Part shown: piece after piece, positions 16,056 through 16,183 of the stretch
Layout of the letters: the number at the start of each line of letters is the position of its first letter
Position numbering within the stretch: the stretch's first letter is position 1
NCBI GenBank assembly: GCA_038093515.1
Contig: JBBPSI010000393.1
Coordinates: 1 to 16,183 of the forward strand
Direction of reading: 5' to 3'
Source: Butyriboletus loyo
Lineage: Eukaryota; Basidiomycota; Agaricomycetes; Boletales; Boletaceae
Length of the DNA: 16,183 nt
Translations under genes and position numbers: made by a program
Notes under the pieces: model-generated
The model's input: only the letters and a program-made list of their open reading frames with translations
Told to the model about the DNA's origin: nothing
Database searches by the model: none

Positions 16056-16183
16056 ATGGTCAGAAACATGAAAATCCTAGACATCAGAGGCAAAAGTCTC
16101 AAGCTCAACACCGCAGTGGACGTTGTGCCGCTCCTTGAAGGCTTTGACCCTACATTAATCGAAGAGGTTCATCTGGGAGGCAA
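16056..16183 (+). CDS. RNA1: RNA1, Ran GTPase-activating protein, N-terminal part
   Basis: RanGAP stimulates GTP hydrolysis on Ran at the cytoplasmic side of the nuclear pore and so maintains the gradient that drives nuclear transport. The first 42 residues are visible; ILDIRGKSLKLNTAVDV matches the known RanGAP start (FSIEGKSLKLD-type), which leads into the first leucine-rich repeat, and IEEVHLGG fits the first repeat strand. The ATG at 16056 has A at -3 and G at +4; an in-frame ATG at 16068 is an alternative start. The gene runs off the window, so the catalytic Arg and acidic tail cannot be checked. Confidence 0.75.
   Translation, partial: MVRNMKILDIRGKSLKLNTAVDVVPLLEGFDPTLIEEVHLGG

Overview
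The window looks like filamentous-fungal DNA, most likely from an agaricomycete basidiomycete. The two host genes have 47-54 nt introns and the rest is a dense pile of Ty3/gypsy retrotransposons with chromodomain integrases. I assign the organism by gene style only; no species can be named from sequence alone.

Layout. 7-8754 holds one nearly complete plus-strand Ty3/gypsy element (element A): 5' LTR, a PBS that looks self-complementary to the LTR, gag, protease-RT-RNase H, integrase-chromodomain, a third ORF with three zinc knuckles, polypurine tract and 3' LTR. Element A carries three later insertions: a 449-bp solo LTR of another family in gag (1630-2078, TSD CATCA), a 746-bp CpG-rich insert of unknown class between RNase H and integrase (4446-5191, possible TSD ATGCA), and an inverted 428-bp solo LTR of its own family in ORF3 (7355-7782, TSD AAGGA). 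8755-12533 is a mosaic of older minus-strand gypsy fragments: gag-protease (C), integrase-chromodomain (D), LTR pieces, and the ORF3-LTR end of a sister family (B). 12534-12940 is the 3' end of another plus-strand gypsy element (E). 13123-13466 is a Tc1/mariner-type transposase remnant with an intron. 13467-13980 is an unrecognised decayed reading frame. 13974-14207 is a two-copy tandem repeat.

Host DNA starts near 14210. A minus-strand 5' fragment of MDN1 (midasin/Rea1, the ribosome-assembly AAA ATPase) has three exons and ends after about 483 residues, where the repeats begin. A 281-bp divergent intergenic region separates it from the start of a plus-strand RanGAP gene (RNA1), which runs off the window.

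Across the transposon part there is one consistent mutational signature: loss of CpG by C-to-T change. Every premature stop in element A whose reading frame I can follow is TGA at a place where CGA (Arg) fits. The older 8755-13970 block has almost no CpG left, and in the tandem repeat the transposon-side copy has lost the CpGs that the gene-side copy keeps. The observations most worth checking are the self-priming signal, the triple-knuckle third ORF, the CpG-decay boundary beside MDN1, and the truncation of an essential gene by repeats.
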